Source of the DNA: Acidimicrobiia bacterium
GTDB lineage: Bacteria; Actinomycetota; Acidimicrobiia; Spongiisociales; UBA5794
NCBI GenBank assembly: GCA_030618675.1
Contig: JAUXCV010000132.1
Span: 1 to 5,169 of the forward strand
DNA length: 5,169 bases
Direction: 5' to 3'
How positions within the stretch are numbered: position 1 is the stretch's first letter; each line of letters starts with the position of its first letter. A model generated the notes under the pieces. The model searched no databases. It saw only the letters and a program-made list of their open reading frames with translations, and was not told where the DNA came from. This document shows, in pieces, positions 5,147 through 5,169 of the stretch. Made by a program: the position numbers and the translations under genes.

Positions 5147-5169
5147 ATGGCCGATCGGCACTCGACGTT
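5147..5169 (+). CDS. Possible start of a divergent gene, cut by window edge
   Basis: ATG followed by six complete open codons (MADRHST) and two bases runs off the right end. There is no Shine-Dalgarno sequence; the only support is the -10-like TACACT upstream and the expectation that something divergent begins beyond metG. Seven residues do not allow a family call, and I assign no function. Confidence 0.25.

Noticed and set aside
5060..5161. Extension of metG to an in-frame ATG at 5161
   Set aside because: The added 34 residues do not resemble MetRS and have the character of translated intergenic DNA. Family proteins start just before the KYILVAVAWPY-type segment.

Overview
The window looks like chromosomal DNA from a fairly GC-rich actinobacterium, probably outside the mycobacteria and streptomycetes and possibly Acidimicrobiia-like. 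This rests on the gene order metG-tatD-rsmA-ispE, on protein motifs such as the MetRS zinc knuckle, on GTG starts and on the heavy use of TGA stops. No rpfB lies between tatD and rsmA, unlike in Mycobacterium. The lineage is inferred from memory of these families, not from a search.

Layout from left to right. Positions 1-67 are a tRNA-Gln(UUG) gene on the minus strand, cut by the window edge at its 3' end. Positions 121-974 hold a self-contained block. A HigB-like toxin gene and a HigA-like Xre antitoxin gene, both on the plus strand, are framed by a perfect 24-bp inverted repeat built from tandem GATCAGTA octamers. The block is somewhat AT-richer than the core genes: hand counts give 169 G+C in the 300 bases 241-540, against 113 in the 180 bases 1021-1200. 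From 970 to 5059 the minus strand carries one tightly packed, overlapping operon, transcribed metG > tatD > rsmA > ispE. The last 110 bases are an intergenic region upstream of metG, with a weakly supported start of a divergent gene at 5147.

The operon is housekeeping: charging of methionine tRNA, a TatD-family metal-dependent nuclease, 16S rRNA dimethylation and a step of isoprenoid (MEP pathway) synthesis. The toxin-antitoxin pair is the accessory part. It sits antisense to its neighbours in the ispE/tRNA-Gln junction, and its right-hand repeat starts exactly on the ispE stop codon. A 9-bp-arm palindrome covers the probable toxin promoter and start codon and is a good candidate for the antitoxin's operator. 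The most interesting signal is the pair of octamer-built inverted repeats around this module, which none of the genes explains.
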